Part shown: piece by piece, positions 24,623-37,400 of the stretch
How positions within the stretch are numbered: the stretch's first letter is position 1
Layout of the letters: each line of letters starts with the position of its first letter
Origin: Glandiceps talaboti
Lineage: Eukaryota > Hemichordata > Enteropneusta > Spengelidae
Direction: 5' to 3'
Length of the DNA stretch: 64,000 bases
Assembly: GCF_964340395.1 (NCBI RefSeq)
Contig: NC_135549.1
Location: forward strand, 20,323,842-20,387,841
Notes under the pieces: generated by a model
What the model saw: the letters and a program-made list of their open reading frames with translations, nothing else
Told to the model about the DNA's origin: nothing
The model's database searches: none
Position numbers and translations under genes: made by a program

Positions 24623-27600
24623 TCAGAAAAAAACATGCCCTCCCATATGTTCGGCTGTTATTGGATACCTTAACTTGAGGAGTGTGTCACATTGCTGTGC
24701 CTGACCATCTCCATTCTGTATTGGAATCCCATTTGTTTGATACCATTCAATCAGCTCACGAAGTGACTGCATTTTGGGCCCTTTCTTGAATAAGAACCAG
24801 CCTTCAATTTTCCTGTGTAAACGGAAATGCTTCTTCTGTCCCATGTACCTGTAATGTAATATGTGATACACATGTGAATGCTGGTTTAGTCAGTACAGTG
24901 ATCAAAAAGATAAGAAATTGATATCTATTTTGGATTTTTTAATAAATAAATCATTATTGTACTTGAAAAATAATAGAGCAATTCTGTATTTGTATCTCAT
25001 TACGACTGTGAAAAAGCTATTGAAATAAGCTTATGGAAATTACTAAACAGCCCTAATTGGGTTATGATAAATGTCTTCTCGTGCCCTCAAGACCTGCAGG
25101 CAATAAATATTGCTTGAATGTTACCACTTACGTGACACTGATGGCAAGCTTTCCATCTTCCAATGGTCTAATAATGTAACAGCCATCACACTTCAGATAA
25201 TGCTTCATCACTCTGTGTATCTTAAAGAAATCAAAAGGTTTGACTTGTGAACAAATTTATGAATACTCAAGTCTGATCTGATTTGAAAAAATTAAACCAC
25301 ATTTTAACGAACATAATCACACTAAGATAACGAGTTACAACTTTGTAATGATTTAACAATTCCCTTTTTCCACAGACATGAAAAATCACACATTGCTAAC
25401 ATCATGGTATGTGACAGGATGAAAATTGAGTGGGGAGAGGGGGAGGGGGGGGGGGGTAATACATCATGCATTGCAATTGTTCCAGCCTCTAAGGCAAACA
25501 AAAAATATCTGTGTGTTTCCGATAGCATGGCCGCAGAAAATAGAGTAGGTAGGTCTGGATTTGTTTTTTATTTTGGAAGAATATTGCTTCGGCCAACGAT
25601 TAAACAAACTAAATGCTGGTAAGAATACCCCTTCAGTGACAGTTTGATATGTGTACAGACATCACTGGGGAAAGAAAAAAACATGCATGAAGGTCAAGAA
25701 GACAAGAAATTTCTTATCTTTTTGTTTTAAATGTTAAAAAAAATGTTTAGGGTCGGAGGCTTAAACTAGGGTTGGTTGGATTATCAGTAGCACACAATTC
25801 TTTTTTATTTGTCCTATATTTGAATCCATTTTTTCACCATATATTATCTTAGCAATGAAGTTAGACAACTGTTAGGATGAGAATGAAATATCATTTTTTT
25901 TCTTTGTGACCAACTTTACGTCTACTATTGCTCTTACAGGTAACTGTTTTTGTCATCCAAATCCTGATTTGACATGGGCCTTTAAATCACATTAAAAAGT
26001 GAATATTGTGATGACAATTTATATATACCTACTTCATTTGAATCATTGCGTAGATATGGATGCCAGCCCGCTTCTTTACTTGCTTCAACAAGATCTGCAT
26101 CTCTGGTACCTTGTAACTCATTAGATGCAAGGATAACTGCTGCTCCTTCCGGGTGTGTGCTTATGACTGGTTCAGTTGATTTTTTATGAGAGATAGATTC
26201 AAGATGCAGTTGTGCATGTGGATGTGGTAGCCTAAACTGATCGGAACATTCTGAGGAATTTGGCACTGATTTCGCTAGTTGAAGACATGCTCTATCACTA
26301 TTTGCACCATTGACTGTAGTCACTTGAGTCATTGATGTTGTAGATGATGACGGTGATGATGACGGTGATCTTGGTGGTGGTGGTGGTGGTGGTGGTGGTC
26401 GGGATGGCAGTGGTGGTGATGAGTGACTTGGTGACTGTGGATAATTCTTAGTACTGGAATGACCATCAGGTTCATATTGGACATTTGTTGAAGGGTAGCT
26501 GCAGACCCGTCTCATTTTCTCTGAATCACCTCTATGCTGAATCAAAGTTTTGACAGTTACGGAAGGAAAGCGATCGCTTCGTCTAAGCAAAAATGGTTGA
26601 TCAGTTGTATCATGATCTGAAGAAGATTCATTGCATCCATCTTCTACAGAGAGTGCATTAAAACCTGAAAATTCACCCTCTGGATGTACAGCTTTATCAA
26701 AGGTTGGTTTTCTGGTCATACTGTCTTGGACTTTTGGTGTCAAGTTCATGGAAGTAGCTTTCTCAGCATCAGTTTTTGATTTATTGGGTTTTCTTTGCAG
26801 TAATATCAGATGGCGTCCCTGTAAAAGAATTGAAATCCAACCCTTAATACAGTATTTACAAATCGTCCCTAATTTGCTGTATATTTTATTCTTACAATTA
26901 CAATAAGGGCGGGTCCCTTTTCAGTTTGATGTTTCTCAACCAACCTTCTATTTCTTCAATCAAGCAAAATAATAAAAAATCAATGCCCTCTATGGGAGGA
27001 CTATAAGTCACCAGAACTAAAAGGTGGTGCATCACACCCCAAAGTTTTTTAGAAGCTGTGAACTTTGTTATGGTTGATGTGTGTATATTATATTGATTTT
27101 CAAAGGTGCATTCTTAAGATGTAGCCTAATTACTGACAATCATTAATTATGCAAATGAGTCATTAAAACTAAAAGCAACATTATCAAACTTTATATGTTG
27201 GATGGACTTTGTTATCGTCAATGTATGCACGAAATTATGTTGAGTTTGCAGTGTGCATTCTTAAGATACAGCACAGGAGCTTGAAATTGGCCACATTTGT
27301 TTACAAATAGTTGGGGGGTTTTACTTTCTTTACAAAAAAAATTGTTTTTTTGTTTGTTTGTTTGTTTGCTTTTTTTTGCTCTTTAAAAATATCTTTTCCC
27401 TACAAGGTGCCATGTAATAAAGTCATGATTTGAATATCTGGTGTTTTTTTCCTAAATCAATTTTAACTTGTTCTTTTGTTGGTTTCAATAAACCAGCTTT
27501 ACTATATATTATCACTACCTTATTAATTATTTATGAGTTAGTTCTACTGAGCGCCCTCAACTGTTGACCCTTCATCATCCCACTTACCATGTAATCACAT

Positions 27601-30374
27601 GTCACACAGAGAAAAGACTAATTACATGGTGAGTGGGGATGAGGAAGAGTCAATGGTTGAGGGCGCTCAGTAGAACAAACTCATAAATAATTAATAAGGT
27701 AGTAATAGTAAAGCTGGTTTATTAAAACCAACAAAAAAAGAAGGTTAAAATTGATTTAGAAGAAAATACAACACCAGATTTTCAAACCATCACTTTATTT
27801 ACATGGCACCTGGGAGGAAAATTTTTAAAGAGCAAAAAAGTAAACAAATAAACAAAAAAATTTGTAAGGAAAGAAAGTAAAGATAAACATAAACAAAAAA
27901 CAACTATTTGTAAACAAATATTGCCAATTTCAAGACCCTGTGGATATAGCCTAATTACTGAAAATAATTAACTACACAAATTACTCATTAAAACTTAAAG
28001 CTACATCAACAAGCTTTCCAGGATGTGCCCTTTGTTTTGTTGAAGTATGCACCAAATTACATTCAATTTGAAGCTTGCATACTTAAAAAAAATAGCCTAA
28101 TTACTGAAAATCATTAATTATGTAAATGAGTCATAAAAACTACAAGCTACATGTATGTTATTAAACTTTATATGGCACATGCACTTTTGTTATACTGAAA
28201 ATCATTAATTATGCAAATGAGTCATTAAAACTACAAGTTATGTCATCAAACTTTACATGACACATGCACTTTGATATCATAAATGTATGCACCAAATTAT
28301 GTCGAATTTGAAGTGTGCATTCTTTAGAAATAGCATAATTACTGAAAATCATTAATAATGCAAGAAGCTGATTAATATTCATGCTATGTTTACGAAATTC
28401 CCAATCGGTTCAAGCCATTACCCTAAAGAACACCAAAAATTCAATGCAGTTGACATCATGATCCTTCATAGCGAAAAGAACATGCATTACATGTAAACCT
28501 GCCAATGCTTAAATTAAAGCTTATATATGAAGATGTTACTCTCAATTCAATCAACATGTCAAAAAAACAAATATTGTCACAATTTTGTGATGTCCATGTC
28601 AATGACAATAGTGCCCCCTGTGTCAAGCTTGGTAGTGCACCATGACATTGTGAAGTCATGTACCTTGGCCTACCACACATCTGAAGCATTAAAAGCCACC
28701 TTATATGGAAAATGTAAATTTCAATATATCTTACAATGTATACAATACCATAAACAAAAGAAATTTCATTTTTAATATTAGAGGGCTTTTCTGGTTGGGA
28801 AAATGTTTGTCCAATACTGTTCCTCTGCTGCTAAGTGATTGAGAGAAAAATTCTAATCATACATGCATATGTGTTCTCTTTTGACAGCTAAAAACAACTA
28901 CATCTTTATTTAAGAAGGGTTCCTATATTCACACCATGGCTTGAAGACCACCTAGTTCACAGAAACCAAAACTCACCTTAAGTTTTCCAACTTTTGTATT
29001 CCATGTAATCCTTTCCATTAAAGTAGGAATTTGTTCAAATTCAAGTTCATCTAGCACTAGATGATTCATTTCCAGATCAGCTTCTAATGCTTCAAGCAAA
29101 GTTTTACCCTCAGGTACACGGCACTGTGACAGTTCCACAGAGAGCCCTCCATTCAGCTTGACAGTACATGTGAGTTGACAAACAACTGTAAGAAACAAAA
29201 AATAAACGTATAAATTCAAAACAAAGTTTTGGACATCTCTGTGAATGATAACATAGACATGTTTCCTTACACATTCTGAAAATACATCTATCATATCATA
29301 TCTAAATGTCTATGTAAAAATCCATTTCAGAACATATCTAGTGGGTTTTTGTGGGGTTTCATAATGTAGTCTTTAAGAAACCTGGAGAGGGGTACTCTTA
29401 TTGAAATGCTACGATAGGCCATTATGTCATCAAAAGGGGTCTATTTTGGGGGGATATCTGAGTCTGAAATGGGGTGAGGTTGCATTGCTTCTGCATGTGG
29501 AAAAAATAATTTGATGCACTGAGGACTGACAATAGAAAAAAAAATTGCTGCCATATCCACTTCCTCCTGCCCCCAGAAATCAAATGGTTCTCTCCTAATT
29601 CAAATAGGTTTAGAAGAACTTATTACAGAAAAGCCACAAGAAATATTGCAAATGTACTTGGTAAAACAGCTGCTTGTGGGGTTAAATTTGGTTCAAATCA
29701 TGAGCAAAATATTTTGTGGGGTCTTATATACTTGGCTATCTGGCTGGAAAAGGGCAGTTTGCTACTGTGTCTGGGCATAGATCTTGGAGGTCCAAGTTAA
29801 TGGTCTTTAGAGGGGTAGACATCTAGCTGCATTCACCCCATCAGACTGTGTTGTGTCCTGACAGCAGCAACGCTTGTCCGGATTCAAATTGCTTTTGTTG
29901 TAAACAGTATTATTTCACAATACATACATGCACTTCCTGCTTCCGCCATTTACAGTATAGATACACAGTACATGTAGGTACGGTAATAATGTATGCACAG
30001 ATACATACATGCAATAAACTGTACTCACGCTGCGCACTTGCGTAGAGAATGTTTAACACATCTTCTCTGCCAAAATCTTTCAGCTGCTCCTCCAGAACTT
30101 GTACTGTGCTACTTCTTCCCCTGTGTCCAAATTCATCAAGTAGAATACAGCCTACGTATTTATCGGGTTTCTGACCCTCCAGTCTTATCCGAGCAATGTC
30201 GTCGTTGTCAAACCCCAGCGATTCAGCCAACGCTTCCCAACCACCTGTAACTGGGTGTTGGGTTGATATTCTTATGCCCATTTTCATTTTGAACTGAATT
30301 TGGACATTTTTGAAGGGCTCCTTCTTGAACTCTTCCCAATTTGACGGAAAGCTCCGGGCGAAGGGTTCTGCCAT
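24623..30374 (-). CDS. Death domain / ubiquitin-like / SH2 adaptor-like protein (complete, 5 exons)
   Basis: Exons on the minus strand: 30374-30029, 29185-28977, 26818-26033, 25220-25132, 24848-24623; phases agree and give 551 aa. Residues about 35-112 resemble a death domain (GGWEALAESLGFDNDDIARI...; a second helix pair ends REDVLNIL). Residues about 120-195 form a ubiquitin-like or Ras-association-like unit (CTVKLNGGLSVELS, EGKTLLEALEADLE, ending GRHLILLQRKP). A long polar linker carries PPLPSRPPPPPPPPP at about 320-334, a likely SH3/WW ligand. Residues 436-541 are an SH2 domain: GWHPYL, phosphotyrosine Arg465 in CYIIRP, GQKKHFR with His484, and SLRELIEWYQ. No enzyme domain is present, so it is probably a cytoplasmic adaptor linking a death-fold receptor complex to tyrosine phosphorylation. 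The donor of exon 3 is chosen as GTAGGT (after GAA), because the nearby GTATAT would break the SH2 frame. The chosen ATG has G at -3 and +4. Confidence 0.85.
27045..28440 (+). mobile_element. Helentron/pearl-like core array, family A, copy 3 (death-SH2 intron 2)
   Basis: Diverged core units (ATTAATTATGCAAATGAGTC, ATTCTTAAGAT, ACTTTGTTATGG) lie at 27050-27271 and 27943-28370, interrupted by a foldback element. A 3' section matching copy 1 (TTCAAGCCATTACCCTAAAG) ends the array; the microsatellite, hairpin and left end are missing. Confidence 0.7.
27272..27942. mobile_element. 671-bp near-perfect palindromic (foldback) element nested in family A copy 3
   Basis: Arms of about 323 bp (27272-27594 and 27621-27942) are inverted copies around a 26-bp loop; for example CTACTGAGCGCCCTCAAC on the left and GAGGGCGCTCAGTAG on the right. 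The ends are CACAGG and CCTGTG. Flanks GATACAG and GATATAG look like a 7-bp target duplication with one change. It has no coding capacity. This is a non-autonomous DNA transposon, possibly hAT-like by its CAGG-type ends. Confidence 0.8.
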
Positions 30375-30587
30375 TACATTGGCCCGGTCGCATAATACCA
30401 CATTACCAGGCTAGGGCACTATATGGGGAATCCCCTGTACGTACACCCATGGTCATATACGGGAACCATTACATTGTGATAGCGTCATGCAGTTTAAACA
30501 TCCGGGGGGTTACTCACCGTACACTTTCACTGACCTTTCTTTCATGGCAAACAATACCGGTAATGTTTTCCGGGATGACTGTCTGTC

Positions 30588-30653
30588 CGTACGTACGTAC
30601 GTGTACGTACGTACGTACGTGTGTGTGTGTGTGTGCGCGGGGGGGGGGGGGGT
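30588..30653. repeat. (ACGT)n / (GT)n / G-run simple repeat
   Basis: Palindromic ACGT units, then GT, then about 14 G, roughly 220-280 bp upstream of the death-SH2 start codon. It may lie in or near the promoter. Confidence 0.85.
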
Positions 30654-30836
30654 TGGAGGCGTTGAACGCGCGCGCCTGCCTGCCTGTGTGTTAGTTTTGA
30701 TTTTGGGTTGTTCTTTTTTGTGTTTGGGCTTTTTTCTTTCCGGGGATTAAACCTTATTTAGTTTAGAAGGCAAACACCGGAATGATAAAATCACAGACAA
30801 ACGCTACAATTATTGCAGATACCAGTCAGTACCGAT

Positions 30837-30956
30837 TAGTCTAGTTCCAAACAGGTACATTATTAAGTATTAAAAACTAAATTACTTTCCCTTTTCCTTT
30901 GGGAAAGTAATGAAGGTTTTTAATACGTAATATTGTACCTATTTGGAACTAGACTA
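30837..30956. repeat. 120-bp inverted repeat (hairpin element)
   Basis: TAGTCTAGTTCCAAACAGGT on the left is matched by the inverse at the right (ATTTGGAACTAGACTA), and pairing continues through TATTAAAAAC to a centre at TTTCCCTTTTCC. It is a short MITE-like palindrome about 460 bp upstream of the death-SH2 start codon. Confidence 0.75.
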
Positions 30957-32073
30957 GTACTGTTTATCTATATATTATATATAGGTTTATATCCCTTACT
31001 ATGTGATACACACATTCCCCCCCCCCCCCCATATAGTAACTGTACATGTAGTCCTTTTCTATGATATACATCTCTCTTACAGTATAGTGAAATGGACAAA
31101 TTCTACCAAAAAGCTAGCTAAAAAATCCTGCTGGGGAAAGGGTGAAGAGCATGTCAGTAGTAATCCATCACACACTGACAGGTAGTTTTAATTGGTTACT
31201 GTGTTCAGTTTACTACAAACTCAACCTCCAACTTCAAAGTAAGTCACATGAGAATGCAATAATGTCATGTTTATATGAATTATATGCTCCAATATCATTA
31301 AACTACCAGACAGAGGTAAGAAAGGAAAGCTGTCCTAGATATATCCATTTGACTATACGGTGGGCGAGATCAGAGTAAGTGACTACATGTATAGTTACTA
31401 GACCAACACCCAACCCATCCCCCCACCCTCCAACCTTACACCATATTAAGTGTATTATCTTTCCAAATATTAAGATTAGTTTTTTTGAAAAGACGAATCC
31501 GTATCATATACAAAAATCATACTTTCTTTAGGAGGAAAACTGTCATTAATGAAATCACTAACAGAGATAATAGCGTTACTTCTTGAAGAAAACATACTGT
31601 AATTTATTCATTCATTATGAAATATACATTAGTATTTATTAGAAATACAATAACGCCCGATAATGTACAGTGATTTATGACAAAACAAATGGAAACTAAT
31701 GAGGACAAAAGTACACAAAAACTTGAATAGGCTAACAATTATAAAATATGCCGAGTGATTTGGATGAGAGTGTTGTGTTAAAACCTGATGAACCATAGCC
31801 TGTATTTCTACCTAGCATGCCATTTTTCATAGCTAACTATTTAAATACCCAGCGAGCACACTTTGTTTTAGCATATGTATTTTTTTTTGAAAATCATAAT
31901 AACTGTGTTGCGACATCAAGACAAACTTAAACCCCAATGTTTGAATCCCATGATCTTGCAATACTAAGTATCTTAAGCTCATCAGTGGAGCTTAGGGGAT
32001 TTGATTGGATTATTCTTATGTTCAGGATCAGCTGTTCCTATATCTCTACGAGAGACAACTGCGCTTCATACCT

Positions 32074-32140
32074 AAATTTCAATCCCACTCTGGCTGTTAG
32101 ATCCTTTAATTTCAATCCCACTCTGGCCGTTAGATCCTTT
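32074..32140. repeat. 33-bp tandem duplication
   Basis: TTTCAATCCCACTCTGGC...GTTAGATCC occurs twice in direct succession with one T/C difference. Confidence 0.85.
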
Positions 32141-32663
32141 ACACAAGCCACTGTCATCATATAGCATCATGTGGATGGGTGGTAAACTCAACTGTAACAT
32201 ACCCCTCCCATGTACATTAATCATTACGCAATTAGCATAGACACCTTATATAGTTACTACCCGACCTAGAGCAATTTCTGAAACCCCAAATGTTTGAATC
32301 TCATGGTCTTAGACTGGAGTGGGAGTCACAAATGTTGATAGGATCATTCTTTTTGTTCCAGACCAACTTATCCTATGGCTGTGTCATACATACAACTGTC
32401 TTTCTCACCCAAATTTGAATCCTAATTAGACATTGATCTTCATTAGTGTCAGACAGTCACATACACTCAGCAAATGAAATTTTATAGGCTTTTTGTTGTT
32501 GTTTCTTTTCTTTGGAGGGGGGGGGGGGGTAATTTCAGTCCTTTGCAACTGTTGGTATCAAATTACTGAAATGTTCCTGGTATGTTGAGATAATATCCTA
32601 ACCCACTTGAAAATTTTGTGTTGGGGAGGGGACTTCTAACCATACAGATTTTCTTTGTAAGCT

Positions 32664-32905
32664 ATTAAAGTGGCAAAATAAAATAAGATTGATCAATGTG
32701 TAAAAAGGTTTGTTATTGTACATACAATAACAAAGATTTTACACATTTTTTAGCTTTTTTTTTTAGTGATTTATTGAGTTACAAACAAGGACTTGGTGTG
32801 TGTTGTTTCACATTGCTTTTTCAAGTAGGACGCCAAGATAAAATTGTTTTATAAATTGTAAATCCACAATAAATGACAAGTCCTCATCCATATGGCCACT
32901 TTAAT
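32664..32905. mobile_element. 242-bp TIR element (MITE)
   Basis: Perfect 11-bp terminal inverted repeats ATTAAAGTGGC / GCCACTTTAAT enclose AT-rich non-coding DNA with an internal hairpin around TTGTTATTGTACATACAATA. Confidence 0.6.
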
Positions 32906-33183
32906 GTGACAATCTAAGTTTTATAGTGCTATAAATCTTGCAATCTTAGCCATCAATAGGAATAGTACAAAATGTACAATTGTGTGTTGTTACCGCCACT
33001 TACAGTATTAAAGTCACTCAATTGTCTTTTCAAAGCTTCCTGAAAAACATCATGTGTAAAAGAGAAGGACACCGGATATTAAAATTTCAGTAAATGTGTA
33101 CAATGTCCATGATAATGTATGCAATCAATGGACTTCACTTCCAATGCTTAGGATATATAAACTCTGACTTCCATTATCATCAT

Positions 33184-33650
33184 GTCAAAATATTTGCCAA
33201 ACCTACCGCACTTGTAAAAACATCCAGTATTGGTCAAAATATTTTCCAAACTTACAGCATTTTGTAAAAATGTCCAGTATTGGTCAAAATAGTTGCCAAG
33301 CTTACAGTACTTGTAACAATGTCCAGTGTTGGTCAAAATATTTTGCCAAACCAATTCTCACTTATAAAATGTCTAGATGGGTCTTAGTATTTATAAACCT
33401 ATACTAAAGAGATTGTAAAAATGGCCAGTATTGGTCAAAGTATTTGCCAATCCTACCACACTTGTAAGCACGTCCAGTATTGGTTGAAATGATTAAACTT
33501 ACTGCAGTTGTAAAACGAAATATTTTGCCAAAAAAATAAACCTACAACATTTATAAAAATGACAAATAATTGGTCAAAATATTTGTTAACCTACAGCACT
33601 TGTGAAAATATCCAGCATCAGTCAAAATATATACGCCAAACTCTTAAAGT
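33184..33650. repeat. Degenerate ~50-bp minisatellite in the KIN17 3' flank
   Basis: About nine units each containing GTCAAAATATTTGCCAA, a CTTGTAAAAA segment and GTCCAGTATTG. It starts about 155 bp beyond the KIN17 stop codon, so it may be transcribed in the 3' UTR. The open frame at 33148-33354 is this repeat read on the minus strand. Confidence 0.8.
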
Positions 33651-33804
33651 AATTGGTGGTGAACATTGAAGTCTTGGTCTAACTAAATTGAAAACCTTAG
33701 AACAGGTTAACAAAATGGAAGACTTTTCTTCTAGTAGTTAATATTTGGTGTGATAGTGGATGAGTGTGTGTGTGTGTGTGTGGGGTGGGGGGTTCAATAC
33801 CAGT

Positions 33805-34351
33805 TCACAGTGACTGGTCAGCAAGTTTACTGATGTCTTCATACTGTACACCTTCTACTAGTCTTCCTCTTTGTGAGCCCTAGTAGATGAAAAAAAAACA
33901 ACTATATTAGCAAGAGACCGTATCATATACATTCCTCTTTGTGAGTCTTACAGCTGTGTTAGTTTAACTGCAAATTTGTCTTTGATATTGTATTGTATAA
34001 ATGCCCCCATTCCCCACCCCCACCACCACCACCACCCCATCCCACATCAACTCTGACCGCTGCACATTTTAGAGAGGATTCTGGTGGGGACAATCAAATA
34101 ATGGTATCTCTACGAATTATCACCAATTATCTCTATATAGGTTGAAAGAAAAGATAATCATAAAAAGTATTTTTTTTTGTCACTTTGATATTACATCCAA
34201 ATTAGGATGAATTCTAATTCTAATTTATTGGAACCTATTATTTTGATAATTTGTCCCTCTTTGTTACCAGTTGTCTACTTTCTTATAGTGAAGTTAGACT
34301 GTACATTTGGTAGTTGTTGTGGTTGCTATTACTAGCAATATATGTATCTTT

Positions 34352-34445
<94 letters not shown>

Positions 34446-37400
34446 GGGGAGGGAGAGGGGGAGAGAGAGAGACAAAGAGAGGGGGGAGGGAGACAGACAG
34501 ACAGACAGACATACAGACAGACAGTGCCTGCGTATGTGTTTGAGTCTGTGTGTAAAGGTTTTGACTGATTCAAACACCAAGACTAAAGGTCTTTGAAAGA
34601 CCTTTGAATTTGAACATGTTGTGTATGGGCAGACATATATATGTATATATGTTCAGAATAATGGCAATAGAAATTGGTATAGAACATAATGTGATACATA
34701 CCGTTTCCAATTTAATTGACACACAGAATTTCTTTTCATCCAGAGAAAGTAACGTTGCTTTGCACCCTCTGTGCGCACCATTCAAAACTAAAACTAATTT
34801 CCCTGTAAAGTATACAAACATCCAAATTGTACATTTTTAGCAAGAAAAGTAAGTTTTTCTTAAATTTTGAAATGCCTTCATTACATTTCTTTGATTAAGG
34901 ACTGGAATAAAAGTGACAGTTTTCAAAAATCCTTGTCATATACATTCAATATTACAACGAGTAACACTGAAGTAAAGCACTTTCTCTATGTGCTACACTC
35001 GTTTATAGCATTCATATCAAGTGTAAAAGTATACTGTGTCAATTTGGGTTTTTTACAAGTCTAGCATGTGGCCTTTCTAATGTGGACAATTAGCAAATGA
35101 AACAGTATACTTTTACACTTGATATGGATGCTATAAATGATTGTGATATGTACACAAAATGCTTTACTTTGGTCTTATGGGTTGTACTATGACATGACTT
35201 TACTATAAATGCTGTTTGACGGTAAAATAAAATATGGGGGGAAAAAAAGACATTTCCAGAAATTATACTAAGATGATATCTAACTAGTGTTTTTGTGAAG
35301 GGATAGTATTAAAGTAGGTGAAATCTATCTCACTTTCCAATATTATAGTACAAGGTTTGAAAATTCATACAAGTTTTTCTAGTCTAAGATCACCGCCTTC
35401 TGTTACCAGGGTTCCACACCAAAATTATGGAACAAGATTTGGAAAGATATGCAAGTTTTACCAGATTCCCCTCTGTTACCATGGTTCCCAGAACATAGCA
35501 AAAACACTGCCCTGTATCATTACAATGGATCTCCTGCTAAGATTACAGAAATCTGTGCAAGTTTTACCAGATTTCCCCCCTCTATTACCGATATTCCAAA
35601 ATTTAGCAAAAACACTGCTCACCTTGTGCAGGTATAACTGTTTCTACATGTGCTTGATCTAATTTCAGTTTATCTCCAGAGTCTAACATCTTGACAATGG
35701 CCGTGTATTTATCATGAACTTCCTGTTAACAAAAAAGTCCACAGTACTGTTAAGAAATAGACCTTAGGTAAGAAATAGACCTTAAGTCCTGTAGTTACAT
35801 CACCACTGCATTTCACCACCTTACATGTACATGTATAAAGTGATATTGAAGGTCACACTTCTTACAAGATCTACATTCTGTTCACAGTATAAAATAGCTT
35901 GGATAATCTTGCAAAATATCAGGTATACCTTTATAACAGCTTTCTTTTTGTGATATCTATCACCAAGTCTTGCCGTTGTAACTTTGACTATAATACCTAC
36001 ACCCAACCAGTAATCAGTTCTTTCAATTTTGGCTCTCTTCTTTTCTTCTTCCTAGAGTACAGACAAATCATTAACAACAGAGTTGTAAATTGTATGTTTT
36101 ATGAGAGGCTACATAATTGACAATGTCAATGAGGTGAGGGCAGACTTCGTGTCAGCTGGAGGTTAGTAGACACACATAACTAGCTCCACACCTATCTATT
36201 AACCCTAACACCTACATGTTATTACATTACAAAACATCATTTTTATACAGGCTTCGGTGATTGGCTTAGATAGTGTCACATGTTATGGACTAGTGACCCA
36301 TAGTGACCTCAATTTGCATACAGCAGCACTATTCACTTTCTTTTTTCCTGCAGCACTATTAATGTAGCACAGGAGTCCTATTGGTGATTTGTTTTGACTA
36401 TGGTTTAAATATGTGCCAAAGATCGTGATGTGTTATAAAACACTTATTGCCTGGCCTTATTCGGGCACTAGTAGACATCATATTACCCCTCCTGCTGTTA
36501 TGTAGTAACTATTTCCCTCTGCTGTCAGTCTTGCTACGTAACAACCCTTGGGGTAATAGATAGCACTCTCAAAGAAAGGTAAGAAATATTTGTTTGATTT
36601 TCAAAATGGGTTATGGACTGCAAAATATGGCAGGTGAAACTGAGTTTACTTCACTTATTTCATTTTCCTAGATACACAATTAGCTTTTGTCCACTAATCT
36701 TCAATCACGCAAAACTTTCCAAATTGAATTGGTCTGAATTACTGAAGATTTTCACACATCATAACTATATAGACAATATAAAGAACTATTTGCGATTATT
36801 AAAAAACTCTGTGCCATCTCACCTCCATAATTTCATCTAATGCTGATTTTCTTTTCCTATCTCTTGATGATGAGCTTCCCTTTTTTGAGGCAGAGGCAGC
36901 TTTTAGAGGGTTGGCTGATGGTAAACTCCTGCAAATAGAAATACATTCTGCTGTAGTCAATGATATTAATAGCACTGATCAATATTTCAAGAATTTCCTG
37001 CAAACTTTATGAACATGAAAATAAGTAAAATGAGTCACTATGACATTTCTCTAGTCACTTATGGTATTAACTAACCATTAATACGATATTTTTCACAACA
37101 ATTACCATCATTTAATATGTTATGACTATTAGATATTATTCCCCAATATTTTTCTACATTCAGCCAAGGAAAATACTTGTGACCTAATGATATTGTCATT
37201 TAACACCTCATAGTTACAAAAAGAACTAGGTCAAAAGTAGTTTCCAGTTGAATGAAGAAAAATATTGGGGAATAATATAATTATATTTCCTCAAACATAA
37301 TTTAGAGAAAATAATGGCGATTTGGAATGTTTTGACTCATATACATGTATTGAGTACTGCTCAACCAGTGACGTAGACATGGGTTGTAGTGACATAGAAC

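Larger units (their letters stand above)
30957..33804. other. Interval between the death-SH2 and KIN17 genes, no gene recognised
   Basis: It contains a diverged direct duplication (the AATGTTTGAATCCCATGAT segment at about 31937 recurs near 32290), a TIR element, a G run near 32516-32530 and the minisatellite described separately. No exon is supported. Confidence 0.5.

Noticed and set aside
26029-26033. Alternative donor GTATAT for death-SH2 exon 3
   Set aside because: It leaves a phase that puts a stop codon in the SH2 exon; the GTAGGT donor four bases earlier keeps the SH2 frame.
26371-26400. GGT trinucleotide repeat as a stand-alone microsatellite
   Set aside because: It encodes the polyproline tract of the death-SH2 protein in frame, so it is treated as coding.
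33184-33650. Spaced repeats resembling a CRISPR array
   Set aside because: Units are degenerate over their whole length with no constant repeat/variable spacer pattern, in a eukaryotic 3' flank; it is a minisatellite.
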